From assembly GCA_005281725.1 (NCBI GenBank), contig SSBO01000012.1, forward strand, positions 14,607,501 through 14,671,500: a stretch of DNA of 64,000 nucleotides. The letters are read 5' to 3'. The notes beneath the pieces were generated by a model. The model did no database searches. It was not told where the DNA came from and was given only the letters and a program-made list of their open reading frames with translations. Every line of letters starts with the position of its first letter. The stretch's first letter is position 1. This DNA is from Wuchereria bancrofti (lineage: Eukaryota > Nematoda > Chromadorea > Rhabditida > Onchocercidae). A program made the position numbers and the translations under genes. Of this stretch, positions 18,290 through 31,800 are shown one piece after another.

Positions 18290-20814
18290 TATGCCAAACT
18301 GTGATGAGTGTAATGGAAATGACAAAACGGAAATGACACAACCATAGCTATGAAATAAATGTCATCAATTGATAGATTTCAAATTATATCTACCAAATTT
18401 ACATATAAATTAATATGTATATGTATGTGTGTGTTTGCGTGTTCATCTGTGTCTGTGTCACATTCTTGTGACTTGTTGATTCCTACTCCAGAATGATGGA
18501 TTCCGGATTACTTCTGATTAGTAAAATCTTACTAAATGGAATTATTCTCCGATAGGATAATTCCAAATTATCGAATTAAGAAAAGCATGAAAAGATATAA
18601 TTAGAATTTAAATTAAAAAGCTTCTCTAAAATAAAAATGAAAGAGGACAAAGATTAGTTTTCGACAAATTAACTGCATTGAACTTAATGGTATGAACACA
18701 CAAAAAATTAACATTAATTAATGATCTCTTCTCAATTTTTTCAAAACATTAGTTGGAAATGTATGCTATGTGGTATCGATGAAATGAAAATTATGTTTAA
18801 TTACCGTTCTTTCATTCATTATCGAAAATAATCATCTTATAAGCAATGTGGTAATAAAATGCTTCGATAATAAAAATACACTATTCATCTTTTATAAATG
18901 TGTATATTCATACATCTACTTCGATTTCTTACATTAATCCCTTTGGAATACTTGGAATGAAAAAGTACTTATATTTCTCTAAATCAAAGTTAAAGTAAAA
19001 TGTAAATTTAAGTTGAAATATTCCAACAAATAAAGCTCGAAAAATTCTGCAGAAAAAAAAATGAAATTTACAAAATTTTTCATTATCATATATTTTATCA
19101 CTAGCATAGTTTTTCCGAATCTTTGAATAAATGAATGAATAAGTGAAAAATGAAATTCCTTATGTAAAACGAAAATACAGCAAAATCGACAATTCCTGCA
19201 AAATTCCCCTGGGAATTACCAGGTCCAAGGATTGGAAATCCGTTAATAACTCATCCAAAAATTCAATCTACTTCCTATTTATATATATTTACGCATACAT
19301 ATACACATGTATACATGTGTATTCAGTCGAAGCATTTTCCTACATTCATAATTAATGGTGAAGAAATATGGGTTACCGGGTGAGGTAAGGGTAGGGTAAG
19401 TTAAATTAGTGTTGATGATGAGAGAGTTGGAAAGAGGGAAAGTAGAAGATGAAGAAAAGATAAGAGCCAGTCAATGTATATATACACATATATACATATA
19501 TCGTAATCAAATTTGCAAAATCGGGCACAAAACCCGTACGACGATTCCAAATCCCAAAGTAATTTCATTCTTCATCCTATTTCATTCTATTTCTTTTCTC
19601 ACCCTTTCCTTCTTCTTTTCTCTTTTCCTCTCCCTCTCATAACTTCCATATTTTTTCTCCTTTTTCTGTATACAAAAATTCTCTTCACAATACTTATCAT
19701 ATCTTTTTTCTTATCATCTATTCTTTTTTCATTTATTCATTATTTTAATTGTTTTTTTAGCACTTTAAATAAACAAATACATCATATACGATAATTATTG
19801 TTTATATCAATAATTTGGGTAAAAATTTTTCACAATGACTTTGTTTTTCCTTTTAAAATCAAAAAACTCAGTAAAAAGTAGTTTAAAATGAAACTGATGC
19901 TAATGAACATGTTTAAAATAAACATGATATATTCTGGGAATAGAGATATTTTTTCATGTTGGTAATCTCAATCAATCCATTTGAATAATATTTAACTGAC
20001 ATGCAAAACCATTTACTATCTTAGGCAATATATACACATACATATATGTGTATTAAATAATGAATAAAAAAGAGAAAAGGAAGGAAGAGAGAGAAGAAAG
20101 GAAATTTATTTTTTATCATTTTTTTCAAATGAAAATTTGATTTTCTTTTTATTTTGAAATAATTTGATAAAAAAAACATGCAAATGCTTCATAGAAACAA
20201 CAATCGCAATGGTATAATTGGGGTCACATGGGAGAGAATTAATGTAATTAATGCTTGGGTTGTGTATGTAATTTGAGAAACCCTTCCACAATCATTCATC
20301 CATTTTCAGTGTCACTTCTAAAACTCATCACTACTATTAGGTTAAACAAAAAATGAAAAAGAAATGTGGAAGAAATACAACAGTTGTAACAAAAAGGAAA
20401 GGGACAAAAGAAAAGAAATTAAATTGAAGTTTTGGCTTTTTACTTCTCTCTTTCTCTCTCTTCTCTGTTTATTGGGATTTTTTTCATTGGAATAGTTATA
20501 ATTTATACGGAAATTTTCTCCACCTATATATTGTGCTATTGTCTCATTGTTTCATTCATTCAGTTGTTAAAAAAGTAAGTAAAAAAAGAAGAAGTTTTGA
20601 ATTTCAGTGTTTATTTCCACTTTCATGCAGTAGAAATAAATTAGAAATAAGTTCAAAATATTAGCTAATTTCTTCCATTTATTTTTTCTTCTTTTTTAGC
20701 AATATTGAAATTAGTTACGATCAATGAATATTGATCATCGTTGGTAATTAACATAACTATTAACCAATTTTTTTTCTGATTTCACTTCTGATCTTAATTT
20801 AATTTCACTTTCTA

Positions 20815-21091
20815 TTAATTATAAACATTGGAAAATAAATATTGATTGGCAAATATAACAACAAGAAATGAGATAAATATCGTGTTGCAGCAACAACAAC
20901 AATAATAACAACAACAATAGTAGAAATAATAACAACAATGTCTACTACTACTGCTAGCGGAAATTTCCCGACGTTGAGCGTTTTCCCGTTCATTATGCCA
21001 ATTATAGCTTGATGATTTTCTTGCCCAATGTTCGCATGAATCCGGTAAATGCTTGATTAATCCGGATTCTTTCAGTAATTCTAGCAATGCT
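20815..21091 (-). CDS. Secreted protein putative last exon
   Basis: Follows GACATTACAG. In the frame fitting exon 4 it reads LLELLKESGLIKHLPDSCEH, then a Ser run, then a Cys/Tyr-rich tract encoded by the AAC/AAT microsatellite at about 20886-20945. That tail is suspicious, and the true end may differ. Confidence 0.35.
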
Positions 21092-23683
21092 CTGTAATGT
21101 CATACTTTCATCATTCCACACATAGATTAAATTCGTATTATTGCTGGAAATTATTTCACTGAAATTTTATAAAATAAAAAATGACAATTGGTAAGTAAGA
21201 AAAATGCAGTTTGCAATTGAAAATTAGATAAGTTGACTATTATTACTATTGATGCACAAGTAAGTAACTGTAACAATTTTCGAATGCTTAAGTACTTATG
21301 TTGCATTTAGTTTATGCTTTGAAATTTAACAATTTAATCGATAATCTTAAAAATATCAGACATAATGATGCTTTTGATCTCTCATTTATGAGCAATGGCT
21401 GAAGCAATACAAGCAAAATTATTTGCTTATTAAATCATGGATGCTATACAGTAAGCATACAGTAAGCATCTTTCAGTTACTGTTCTGTGATCGGTGCGAC
21501 AAAGAAAACAAAAATGACAGACATAAATGATAGGGAAGAAGAGTTTGAGCTAAATTAAGTTAAATTGATGAAATCAGTGCTGCATAGCAGTAATGGATTG
21601 CCAGTTCTTTCTATTTTATCTCAAAAAGCAAAATTTCAAAAAGTAAAATACTTATAAAAACAAAAGCATTGAAAAAAAAAACAAACCGAAAAGTACGTCG
21701 ACTCAAATTAGTCAAAAATTCATGCATTCTTGTACCACAAAATTTGTTTGATTGTCGTACATAGCATTTGTCATGCGTTGTGACACTTCTGAAATGTTAA
21801 GTGCATTAATTAAATTATTATCAATTGTTTATTTTATATGGTATAGCATTAAAAATTTCTATGATAATTTTAATCAAAAAAGAGTATATTTAATGAATTC
21901 CTTCATATTGATTAGAATCATTCGAAAAAAATTTTATTAATTTGTAATTTGTACGTCATTGATCATTTAATACTATTTCTGACTTTTATTTATTTTTTTT
22001 TCGAACTGAATCATTCAAAACTTCCCTAAAATGTCATTGCAGCAAAAACATCATTTCTGCATACTTCCCTAATTCCAGCTAATACTGTAATTTTCTTTGC
22101 TAACTTGCACAAGTCGTCAAGATGCTCATTGACCATCTGTATACCACTATCCACTAGGCTTGATGCAGCATGCTGCAAAGCTGTCGTTTGCGTTGCACAT
22201 AGCGTTACAACATCATTGCCATATCTTGACCAACATGGTATAATGAATGACAAGAAATCACCTGAAGCACTTAACATTTCAGTGTAGCATACTGTAATGG
22301 CATACTGTAATATCAGTATACCGATATCAGTATACAAAAAATTATTGTAATCTTATTGTAATGTAATCAAAAATCGGTACAAACCAGTATTATAGTGATA
22401 TGCATCACAAATGCTTGTCCATGAAATTTGGCCTTTCAGCAATATACGTCCAATGTTTTGATCGCCACAACTATTTATACAATTTGCAAAATCCGCATTT
22501 AACCTAAAATTAATTTCGGATATTTCATAGTTGCTTGTGTAGAAATGAGCACTCAACACATTCAGTATAAAAGCAAATAAGGGAAAAATTAAGGAAAATT
22601 ATATTTCAATGAAATACTTAAAAAGATAATTTAAAATAAGTATACAGTTAATTAATTTGTCGACCAGAATTAGATTTAATACATTTTGGAATTCATATTC
22701 TTCGCAAAATTATTTTGCAGTTTTTGAGTTAATAATATAGCTATTTTGATGATAAGAATAGCACTGATAAGAGATTTAACATCATACAAAAGGGACTATT
22801 TCGGTTCATCTTTAATCCAATTAATTGATAAAGTGGAAAACTCCAATTTTTTACAGTAGTTCTTCACGTTTTATTGTACATGCATGATTATTCTATAATT
22901 AATGAATGATTTATCTTCATAATTTCTCACCTAATTATTCTGTAATGTACGGTTCAGAAGATTCTGTAAGTTTTATTACTGTTGCAGTTACGGTAAAGCA
23001 CGTAAGAGTACGTAATCTTGAGGTAAGGAATTAAGATTCTTATAACGACAGGTAGGATATTTACTAGTGCTGCACTTGACATTTAAATTATACATTTAAA
23101 TTTTATTCTATTTTATTAAACCTGATTATCTGAAATTAAAAATAATTGAAAAATAAGAATTTGCAGTTTATAATTTAAAATAAGCAATGAAGAAAGATTA
23201 CTTGCAAATATTTTCAATTCGTTGAGCAAAGCTATTGATACGATGAGGTGAAGTTTTCGGAAGACCAATTAATATAGTTTGCAATGGTGTAACAAAGTCT
23301 TTGGCCCAGTGAGTGTTTGAACCCAAAATATGTTCCATATCATTCATCTAAAAATTAATAATTGTGAATTTCAGAATGAAATTTTTTAAAAATTTTTTTA
23401 TAGGTTTCAAAAAATCATTTAAATTCTTTCAGTACCATTAACTCATGTATTTAATTAATTTTAATTAATATTATCTGGAGATTTTATTTCTAAAATTAAA
23501 GACTTTTAGTAGATTGTTAATATAAAATTGATGCTTGAATTCACGAAAATCTTTAATTAATAAAGTTAAACCAACATTGCCATCCTTACATCGCAGTACG
23601 CACGCAAGTTGTTGGTGAGAAATAACTGAAATCTGAACAGTTGTCATACATAACAGAAATAAAAAGTTTTTTTCAAATTTCAT
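20815..23683 (-). CDS. Secreted cysteine-containing nematode protein
   Basis: Exons in coding order are 23504-23683, 23202-23347, 22385-22503, 22105-22291 and 20815-21091. The phases at each junction fit (0, 2, 1, 2). The product begins MKFEKNFLFLLCMTTVQISV, a clear signal peptide, and is otherwise a helical-looking extracellular protein with about ten cysteines. One segment is ICKLNADFANCINSCG. The size (~300 aa), signal peptide and paired-Cys spacing recall nematode-specific secreted families such as CPG4 or DUF19, but I cannot assign one. The 3' end is uncertain. The donor at 22104 leads to exon 5 in a frame that ends in a Cys/Tyr tract from a TTG/TTA microsatellite. A better donor at 22064 (GAA|GTATGC) joins exon 5 in another frame that stops after 29 codons. 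Exon 4 could also simply end at the stop at 22026. The exon 1 donor (AAA|GTCTTT) is weak. Confidence 0.6.
22105..22291 (-). CDS. Secreted protein exon 4
   Basis: Follows CATTACAG with two bases to complete a Val codon, then CYTEMLSASGDFLSFIIP and ending EHLDDLC in phase 2. The frame continues past the donor to a TGA/TAG-type end at 22026, so an extended last exon is possible. Confidence 0.6.
22385..22503 (-). CDS. Secreted protein exon 3
   Basis: Follows AATTTTAG. One base completes the Lys codon, then LNADFANCINSCGDQNIG. Ends in phase 1 at ACTG|GTTTGT. Four cysteines. Confidence 0.65.
23202..23347 (-). CDS. Secreted protein exon 2
   Basis: Follows TTTTTAG in phase 0 with MNDMEHILGSNTHWAKDF and ends in phase 2 at TGCAA|GTAATC. 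It contains one cysteine (NICK). Confidence 0.65.
23504..23683 (-). CDS. Secreted protein exon 1, signal peptide
   Basis: ATG at 23683-23681. A Lys-containing n-region is followed by a hydrophobic core (FLFLLCMTTVQISVIS) and a likely cleavage before QQLACVLRC. An internal GTAAGG could be an alternative donor, but it would not keep the next exon open. Confidence 0.6.
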
Positions 23684-26234
23684 CGCTGATATCAGTAGTT
23701 ATTATGTATCGTTGATGTTCACAGTGATGCAAATTGTTAAAGGATCATCCTGAAATGAAAGAAAAAAGATGAGTGATTAAATATACAGTAATTAATGAAT
23801 TCACTTACTCTAAATCATCCATTATGCTTACGCGTGTTAATCTGCGTGATTCTTTTCAATTTTCAATTTTATCAATTTCAAAAAAAGGAAATACACAATA
23901 GCTAAAGTAGTTAAATAACATAATCTCAATGGTCGACTGAAAATGGAAGTAAAAATATAGATTTATATAAGTAACAAGTTTATCATTGTTAATTATAGTG
24001 ACAGTACTTGTGATCTTACTAATAATATGTTAAATCTAACTTTTTCCTTTATTTTCAGATAATAATGGTTAGCATAAAAGAAGTATTTGCCTGGATTAGT
24101 AGCATTTCTTGTGGGAATAGATAGCAAATGATAAAAGTAAGAGTTAAAAATAAAAAGTTAAAATCAACATTTCAAAAAGAAAAAAACTGATAAAATAAAA
24201 AAATTTTCTGATCAAACTAATTTGATATGTATCAATGAAAGCACCTATGAAACATTTTACATTTCATCACCGTGATGCGTGAATAGCATTAATTGAAAAG
24301 TTTTCGAAGCACTAAGGAATATATTCCCAGAAGCTCTAAGACAATATTTCAAATATTGACTACTTGAAGTGCATAATTTTTTCACATTTTTTGATTAAGT
24401 AACAGTAGTTTTTTTTTGTTGGAAGTTATACTAAATTATGAAATTTTAAATTAAATCGCGGGGAAAAGGAGAAAAACAGGGAAACAGAGAGTTTATTTGC
24501 TTCAGAAGCAAATATGAGGATGCATTTACAAATGAATTTGCCAGAATCTAAACCATCCAAAAAATCCCGGGGGAAAAGTTCAATCTGCTAAGAATTTGTT
24601 TGTGAATGAAATGGGAGACTAGTGAAGATGATTAAATGTAAGCGTTTAAAATTTATTGTTCCTTCTGTTATTCTTTAAAATTACTTCGCTTTTATTCCGT
24701 TATTGCGATTGAATTATTCAAAATAGTATTTACTATGCATTTATATCTGTTACAATTCTTTTATTGATAGGAAAATTTTGCGATTTTCTGCCAATCTTAA
24801 ATTTCATTAATTCTAATGACGCTGATGGAACTATAAAATTAGAAATTTCTAGCATAATATACCAGAAAAACTGTTGATGTTTTCATGCTTTCGCTTTTTT
24901 ATAATGTTTTCGATCGAATAACAAATGTCACTACCAATCTCCAGAAATTTACAAATTCCGAGAAAATTTTGAGAAAAGAATAAGTGAGCAAATTTTGAAT
25001 CGTCAAAGTTCCACACTTAAATAGAGTTTCAGGAATTCCCACATTATCCTAAAAAAATCACCAAAATTCTTGCCTCGAAAATTCTTGCCCTCATAAAAAT
25101 AGGTTTATATATATTCATAAAAAGTATTGAATCGAAAAATCAACGAAGATATTAAAAGAACAAAAATAATTTTTTTGCAAAGCTCAGAAAAATGCTATTG
25201 CATTTGCCTGCTAGCAACGTAGATCCGATGAATGCCATTTTAGAATAATCCCTTTTTTTTAGCCCGGAGCTAAACCATTAAGTTACGTTAAAGTCTTGAG
25301 CCTTCCTATATGAATATTATTCGTCCGCGGATTGTTCAATTAAATTGATTCATTTCAAATGGTGCAATGTTTTTATTTTCAATTAAAAATATTTTTTTAA
25401 CTTCAAATGATTAACAAATATTCTTAGCTCTCAAACCACAAATTTTTCAAAATTTTATGTCCTTTCACTTCTATTTCAAAGGTTCATTTGTTGTCTTTCA
25501 TGATAAACAGTAACAACAATTCAACAGTATTTTACAACCACTTATCTTGCTCTACCCGGAATGATGAAACTCAAACAGATCAAGCAACTTAAGTATATTC
25601 ATGAGGAGAATACCAATTAATGGGTGGAAATGTAAAGTTACTTTATAATACATATTTACTATTTGAAATAATTTGAAGTGATACTATTTGAAGGAAATTT
25701 AAAATGCAAATAGTACTATAGCGCAAAGTGGAGCGTTCTATATTAAATTCCGAATATTACTATAATCATAGTAGCAATTACCAAATAAACATTATGTCAT
25801 CAAATATAATGCCTATTTGAATCAAACGGATTTCTATCGATATTCAATAGTTTAATGTAAAATGATTTTAAAAATATCATCAAAAATGAAAAATTCAAAT
25901 AAAATATAATTTATCAAAGATAGGAAAAAATTCCCGCTTTGCCTTAAAATTTGTTTTTAATCGAATGAAATGCAGAAATTTGTAAAGTATCAAAATTTTT
26001 TTTTTTTGCTTTTTAATTAAAGTAGAAAAAAAGGTATTACGGAAGATTATATATTGCAACCAATGTAGGAAATAGAATGTTTTTTTGCCTTTCTATTTAA
26101 GCTTCCGTTTTATTCTATTTTATGTTTTTCTTTTGCTTTCTTCTTGCCAACATCATTTTTCGACTTCATTCTCGAAATCCAAAAACTTATTTAATTCAGA
26201 ATAACATTACCAGTACTAAGTAGGCCTTCATATT

Positions 26235-26254
26235 TATATATATATATATATATA
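26235..26254. repeat. (TA)n run
   Basis: Ten TA units in intergenic DNA. Confidence 0.9.
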
Positions 26255-28183
26255 CTCTTTACAAATGTTATTTACAGGTGTCACTTTATTCATCTGTTAC
26301 TTTATTTTTAATTTAGAATACTTAATAATCTAGATGAAAAGGCATGGCAAATAGCTTCTGCTACATATTTCTTTCCCATTTATTTCTCCTCATCTAAATT
26401 TTTTCTCCTTTTTTCTCATAAAATTTTCAAATTTTTTGTAAAATTTTGTCACCAATTTAAGCAAAAGAATAAGACAAAAAAGTATCTATTCTTCGACTAC
26501 ACAAACGCTTAACACTAGAATGGCTCAGCAACAAACATACACAAATTAGTGCAAAAAGGAATTATCAGTGAAGTTTCTTGAAAAACATTTCATCAAAACA
26601 TTTCATAAAGGAAGATTTACCCGTTACTTCAAGATGAACATTTCGGACAGATGTACAAACTTGAATATTTGTCAATGAATTGAATTTTTTCCTTTTTTTA
26701 ATTGGAATTAAAATTTTGATGTCTAACACTAACCAAATGTTGATTTATGAGTTTCATGACACTTTCAATCTTTCAGAGAATAGAATTATGGCAGTGAAAT
26801 GTTTTAAATAAATAAGTGTCACAGAGATGAAAGACTCCAAGGGAAATATCAAACTAATGCCACCAAAAGTAGTCCATAAATTTCACACAGCAATCAATAA
26901 TGCGGACTAGCTACTCAAGAACGATGTCATCCTAAAGACTCATGTAATACCAATTAAGAGTTAAAGGTCAGCACCCAATGTGATAAAGCATTTCACGACT
27001 CAAGCTAATATTCCGAGACATTACCACCGATAAGTGAGATTATCATTCGTTGCACGGTGCATTATCATATTTACTGTCCTTTCTACAACGGTACTGATAC
27101 TTTCAAATACTTAATACAACCAAACAGTATGTTAGATGTTGACGGGTCATTCATCTTCCATTTCAACAAAAAAATTTAAATATCTTTTAAATATTTTCAA
27201 TGGCACACAAATGTTTATTAATAACTTTAAAAGTTTAAAATAGCATAAAATAAAGATAAAAGATGAAGGTATTTGCACAAGAAAAACACATATAGGTGTG
27301 TCCAACATTATCATTCGAATAAGCAATCAAAATATAAAGTATAAAATTTGAAATCAGAAAGATAATATGCAAATAAAGAAATCGACAGCTCCTATGTTCT
27401 ATAATCGACAAGATCTATAATTAAGACATTATGAAAAATAATGGTTGATAATTCATTATCAAGTGTTAAATACAAATATTCTAGGTTAGCAAGTGAAATT
27501 TCTATTTAGTCTAACTAGCCCGATATTAGTCTAAATCAGATTAGCATTGTTAAATGGAAGTTTTCATCAGGAAAAAACTGATAATTTTATGTCATCATTA
27601 GGTGGAAAAAAGAAATAGATTTAACTGATCGAAGTATCTTACGCCGATAAATTTCCCTTCTCCATTCTTAAGAACATTCTTTTATTAGCATTAGCTTAAA
27701 CAAGAGGAATAAATGGACAATTATCAAAACTAATCATAGATTTCATTCGCTTAATATGTAGTTTTTCAAGTCCAATTTCATTCAACTATTGAAAAGAAAT
27801 TTCAAACATATAAAAAAGGCACAAATCGTATAACTGAGAAAGTTGGACAATATCGAACTATAAAGAATATAAAGTTAAGGCATTTTATTGTAAGGATGAT
27901 ATATACAACAGGCAATTAATGATGTCGAAGAGACAATGAGAGGGAGAGACTTTAAAATGTGACAAAATTATGGAAAAAAAGATAATGAATAAAAACAACT
28001 TCCGGAATTGTTTAGAAATTTTTAAATAAAAAAATGTGATTTCATAGACTTTCTTAATTACGTGAGTTAGACTCACACAAATTACTTACATAAGCTTGTC
28101 AACTAACGCATTACTTACATAGGTCTATCAATTCTAAAAATTTTGGTAGTAGATTTTGAATTTCAATTGAAATACAAAAAAGA

Positions 28184-28189
28184 TTTATT
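28184..28189 (-). terminator. Candidate Notch poly(A) signal
   Basis: AATAAA on the minus strand ~440 nt after the stop codon. In A+T-rich DNA this can occur by chance. Confidence 0.25.
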
Positions 28190-28627
28190 TCAGTACATCA
28201 TAATTCACATTAAAATTTTTGTAATTTGAAGTCATCTTAACCAGTTCTTTTTCTTTTAATAAAAGAAAACAAGTATCAATTTTTTCCGTTTTTGAAAATT
28301 TAAAATTGAAAAAAAGTAAATATGTACAACTAGCCTAGATTCTATATATAGACAATAATACAATGATTTTTAGCTTCTCTCGTTATGAAATAAACGATCA
28401 TACGGTATCTAATAGGTGGAGCAGACACAATAGAGTAAAAGATATATTCAGAAGAAAAAAAATGTTTGGAGAAAAACGGAAAAGATATTATACCCGAATC
28501 ATGAACAAGTAATATTGGAAGGGAATATACTACGTTGACATTGAAAACCGGAAATACATGCCGGAAATTTTAACTACAAACTATTTCTTCCCCACATCTT
28601 CGACAAAACGCATATGACAGATTAAAA

Positions 28628-28816
28628 CTATACATTATAAAAAGCAGTAGGTGGTTGTTGTACATGAGGCATGTGTGACTGAGAATATGAAGGCCTTAAC
28701 GTCCTCTGATCATAAGTAAAAGGCAACATTCCTGTGCCGTAAAATAATCCTTCCTCGTACTGTTGATGTGACGATTGATTAGCCGGAAACAACCAACCAG
28801 CCTGCATTGCTGTCAC
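28628..28816 (-). CDS. lin-12/glp-1: Notch last exon
   Basis: Follows TTCCTTCAG in phase 0. It encodes a Gln/Tyr/Pro-rich C-terminus ([12 protein letters not shown] end) and stops at 28628-28630. Confidence 0.88.
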   Translation of the reverse strand: MTAMQAGWLFPANQSSHQQYEEGLFYGTGMLPFTYDQRTLRPSYSQSHMPHVQQPPTAFYNV

Positions 28817-31800
28817 CTGAAGGAAAGATATTTTACTCGATATTGTAAATATTCAACCATTTCGGAAAATATCAAAGCACCACCAACACCATGTAGGAGT
28901 ATCCTTTTGTATTCTTTCCTAAACATATATCACATATTAATACCTAAGCAATACTGGATTACAATACCGGTACCATTCATAACGAAGTTTCCAGAAAACT
29001 ACAAAAAAAATGCTTACTTTTCAATAAAACCGAATGAAATACGGAACAAGGTAACATATACTGCTGGAACGATTAAAATTTTCGAGTTTCTCTACAGTGT
29101 ATTTTCATTATTGTAAAACTAAACGATGATTTATAAACTGACCATTTGTGGTGGACTACATCCAGTACCATTATGATGATCGGAATAGGGTGATAGCATA
29201 ACAGATGAAGATTGAAGTACTGCATTTTCCGGATGACCAGAAGCAGCTTGGGTTACCGTAGTTCCACGTGTTGCTGCTGTTCCACCATGAACTGCCGCTG
29301 TTATATCATGCGGTGATGGTGTCGTAGAATAGTTGGAACCGTCAGAATTCGGTGGAGTAAGTGGATTTACTGAAGTTGTTGGCTGTGCTGTCACTGCTGT
29401 CACTACCGAAGGATAAGTTGGTGATGGATTCTTTTTGATGACTGGTCTCTGTAATACTTATTGAATTTTAATCTAACTTTTCGAAATTCAGTTTAATATC
29501 AAATTTAAATTGCATTGACCATTTTCATCAAATAGGCTACAAAGAAAAAGAAAGAAAGAAAATCGAATAATAAAAATCCAAACGCTAAAAAATCTACCGT
29601 TGTTTTTTTGAATGATTTTTTAAAGCGCTGGTGTGTTGAAAGCGCTAAACTTGCAGCCACATTTGACGGCAAAATTCTCGGTGTAGGTACTGTATCGAGA
29701 TAATGGACAATATCTCGGAATTCTTTCTCTGCAGCAATATCACGTGGTGATCGTTCCTTCTGATCCGTAATTTCTTTGCTAGCACCAAGATTGATCAGAC
29801 ATTCTACAGCATCAAGATGTCCTTCAGATGCTGCCAAAAATAATGGTGTTTGATCCTAAATTATTCAACATTTCATTATCTTTGCAACATTACACTTACA
29901 TTTACACTTGAATAGATTTTCAGTTATCGTAAAAACGACTGAATATTCCAGAAATTTAGAAATAGAAAAAAAGCCGAAGAATTCTTGAAAATCTAATATT
30001 TTGTACTTCTTGCTTACTACTTACTGTTTACCAATGAATCTTGCGCATCCTTGTTAGCGCCACTATGAATTAGAAGTCGGATTATATCCAAATTAGCATG
30101 TTGTGAAGCGAAATGCAACGCTGTTCTTCCATCATACTTCGTCAAACTTTTATCACCAGCACATGCTACATCTGCTTTTGCTTTCAAAAGCATTTCGGCT
30201 ATTTCAGTACCCATACGTATATCAAATTTGGAGCAAATGATCAGCGGTGTTCGATTATCTTCATCTAATGCATCCACCTAGAAATCATTTATTTATAGCT
30301 AATCAAATTTCTCAAGGAATCTTACTAGAGTGAAAAAATGAAAAGTCAACAAATCTTGTCTGGTATTAAATATAAAAATTATCTTAAATTGTTAAATTTT
30401 CAGAAGTGTTAAAATTGTCTTAAATTAAACTAACTTACATTAACTTGTCGTGTATCGAGTAGCAATTGCACGATATTCGGAATATTCACAGCAACAGCAT
30501 GATGTAATGGAGTACGATCCTTCTCATCAACTATTGTTGGATCAGCTCCATTCTTCAACAAACAATCTACTACCGTTGTTCGACCGCTCTTCACCGCAAG
30601 CATCAAAGCCGTATCTTCGCTGTCATCTTGTGCATCAATTTCAGCGCCAACTTCTAATAAATTACGAATATCCTCACAGGATGCCTCTTCATTTTTTGCT
30701 TGATTAGATGCTGTCTGCATCATAGCCGTACGTCCATGTTTTCCACGTACGTTTACCAACAAAGGCTCTATCTGAAAGTGATTTTATGGCTACTAAAGTA
30801 CGGTAACCATATGTTCCTAATCTTTTGTCCACCACGGGGATAATCCTGATTGCTGAAATAAGGTTGACAAGAAGAGAAAAATAAAATTGAATTTGTTTCT
30901 ACAGTAACACGTGATACCTTTCCATGATGTAAAAAAAATTTTGAAATACCTAATTTTTAAGATTACCAAAAAGTATAATATTTATATGACTCTAATCACT
31001 TCCATTTCATTTAAAAGACGCAAACCGGTAAAGATATAGGTAATGTCGAATCAGCAGCTTCATGCAAATGTGTCCATTGCCGTTCATCGATATCTAACGT
31101 TTTCGGTTTCAGAAATGATTGCCTATCTTCTCCAATGTACAAATTCGGATGAGCAATACCAACGGGGATATTATCAGCACGAGAACGTTTTGCTATACCA
31201 TAATTACTGAACAAGTATCCGCTATGAATGCTATAAGTGTCTAGATTTCCAGTTGATGATTTACCTGTAAAAATCTTGTAATGTAAAGAATGAAAATGTA
31301 CACCATAACGTTACCAAGTATTTTACTATTTAGAAAGTAACTAAATCCGAAAACATCTACAAGATTACCGGATATAACTAGAAATAATAAGAATTCATTT
31401 AAAATCAAAACTGTAATAAAAGAGAAAATAATATAACAGGTAGATTAACGGAAATGCAAATCGTACAACCTTCGGATGGCGGTGGATGCCAAATACGGGC
31501 ATTAAGAGTTTTCCGTTTTCGTCCCTGTTGAACCACAGAATAAGCAATAAGTACTGTTGCAACAAAAATTAATAAACAAATAAGTAAGGTTTGCCAGGAG
31601 ATCCCTTTAGCCTGCTTAGCATTATCTAATTCAACCCGAGCTAAATGCAATGGCATGCCAAGCTCTCGCAACTCCTGTAAATTGTTGTTCGTAACGGATG
31701 AAAAATTTTGTGAAGAAAAACATATATATAAGTTTGCAAAAAATTCCTCGGGATGCTTGATATTATTTGGGCATTAGATATAGAAAAAAGCCAGAAACAA

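Larger units (their letters stand above)
13663..20814. other. Intergenic stretch with simple repeats, no gene supported
   Basis: It lies upstream of pag-3 and downstream of the secreted-protein gene. It holds an imperfect AAT/ATA tract (~13870-13960), the (GAAAT)n satellite, a short GAAT tract (~16196-16220) and a duplicated 30-mer at 18230. The reading frames in it are simple-sequence or pyrimidine-tract artefacts. Confidence 0.5.
23684..28627. other. Intergenic stretch, no gene supported
   Basis: It holds only short chance frames and a (TA)10 run at 26235-26254. A possible poly(A) signal for Notch (AATAAA on the minus strand at 28189-28184, ~440 nt past the stop codon) is the only functional candidate I noted. 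Confidence 0.45.

Noticed and set aside
19409..19794. Two overlapping plus-strand ORFs rich in Phe, Ser and Leu
   Set aside because: Produced by a pyrimidine tract; both frames are open.
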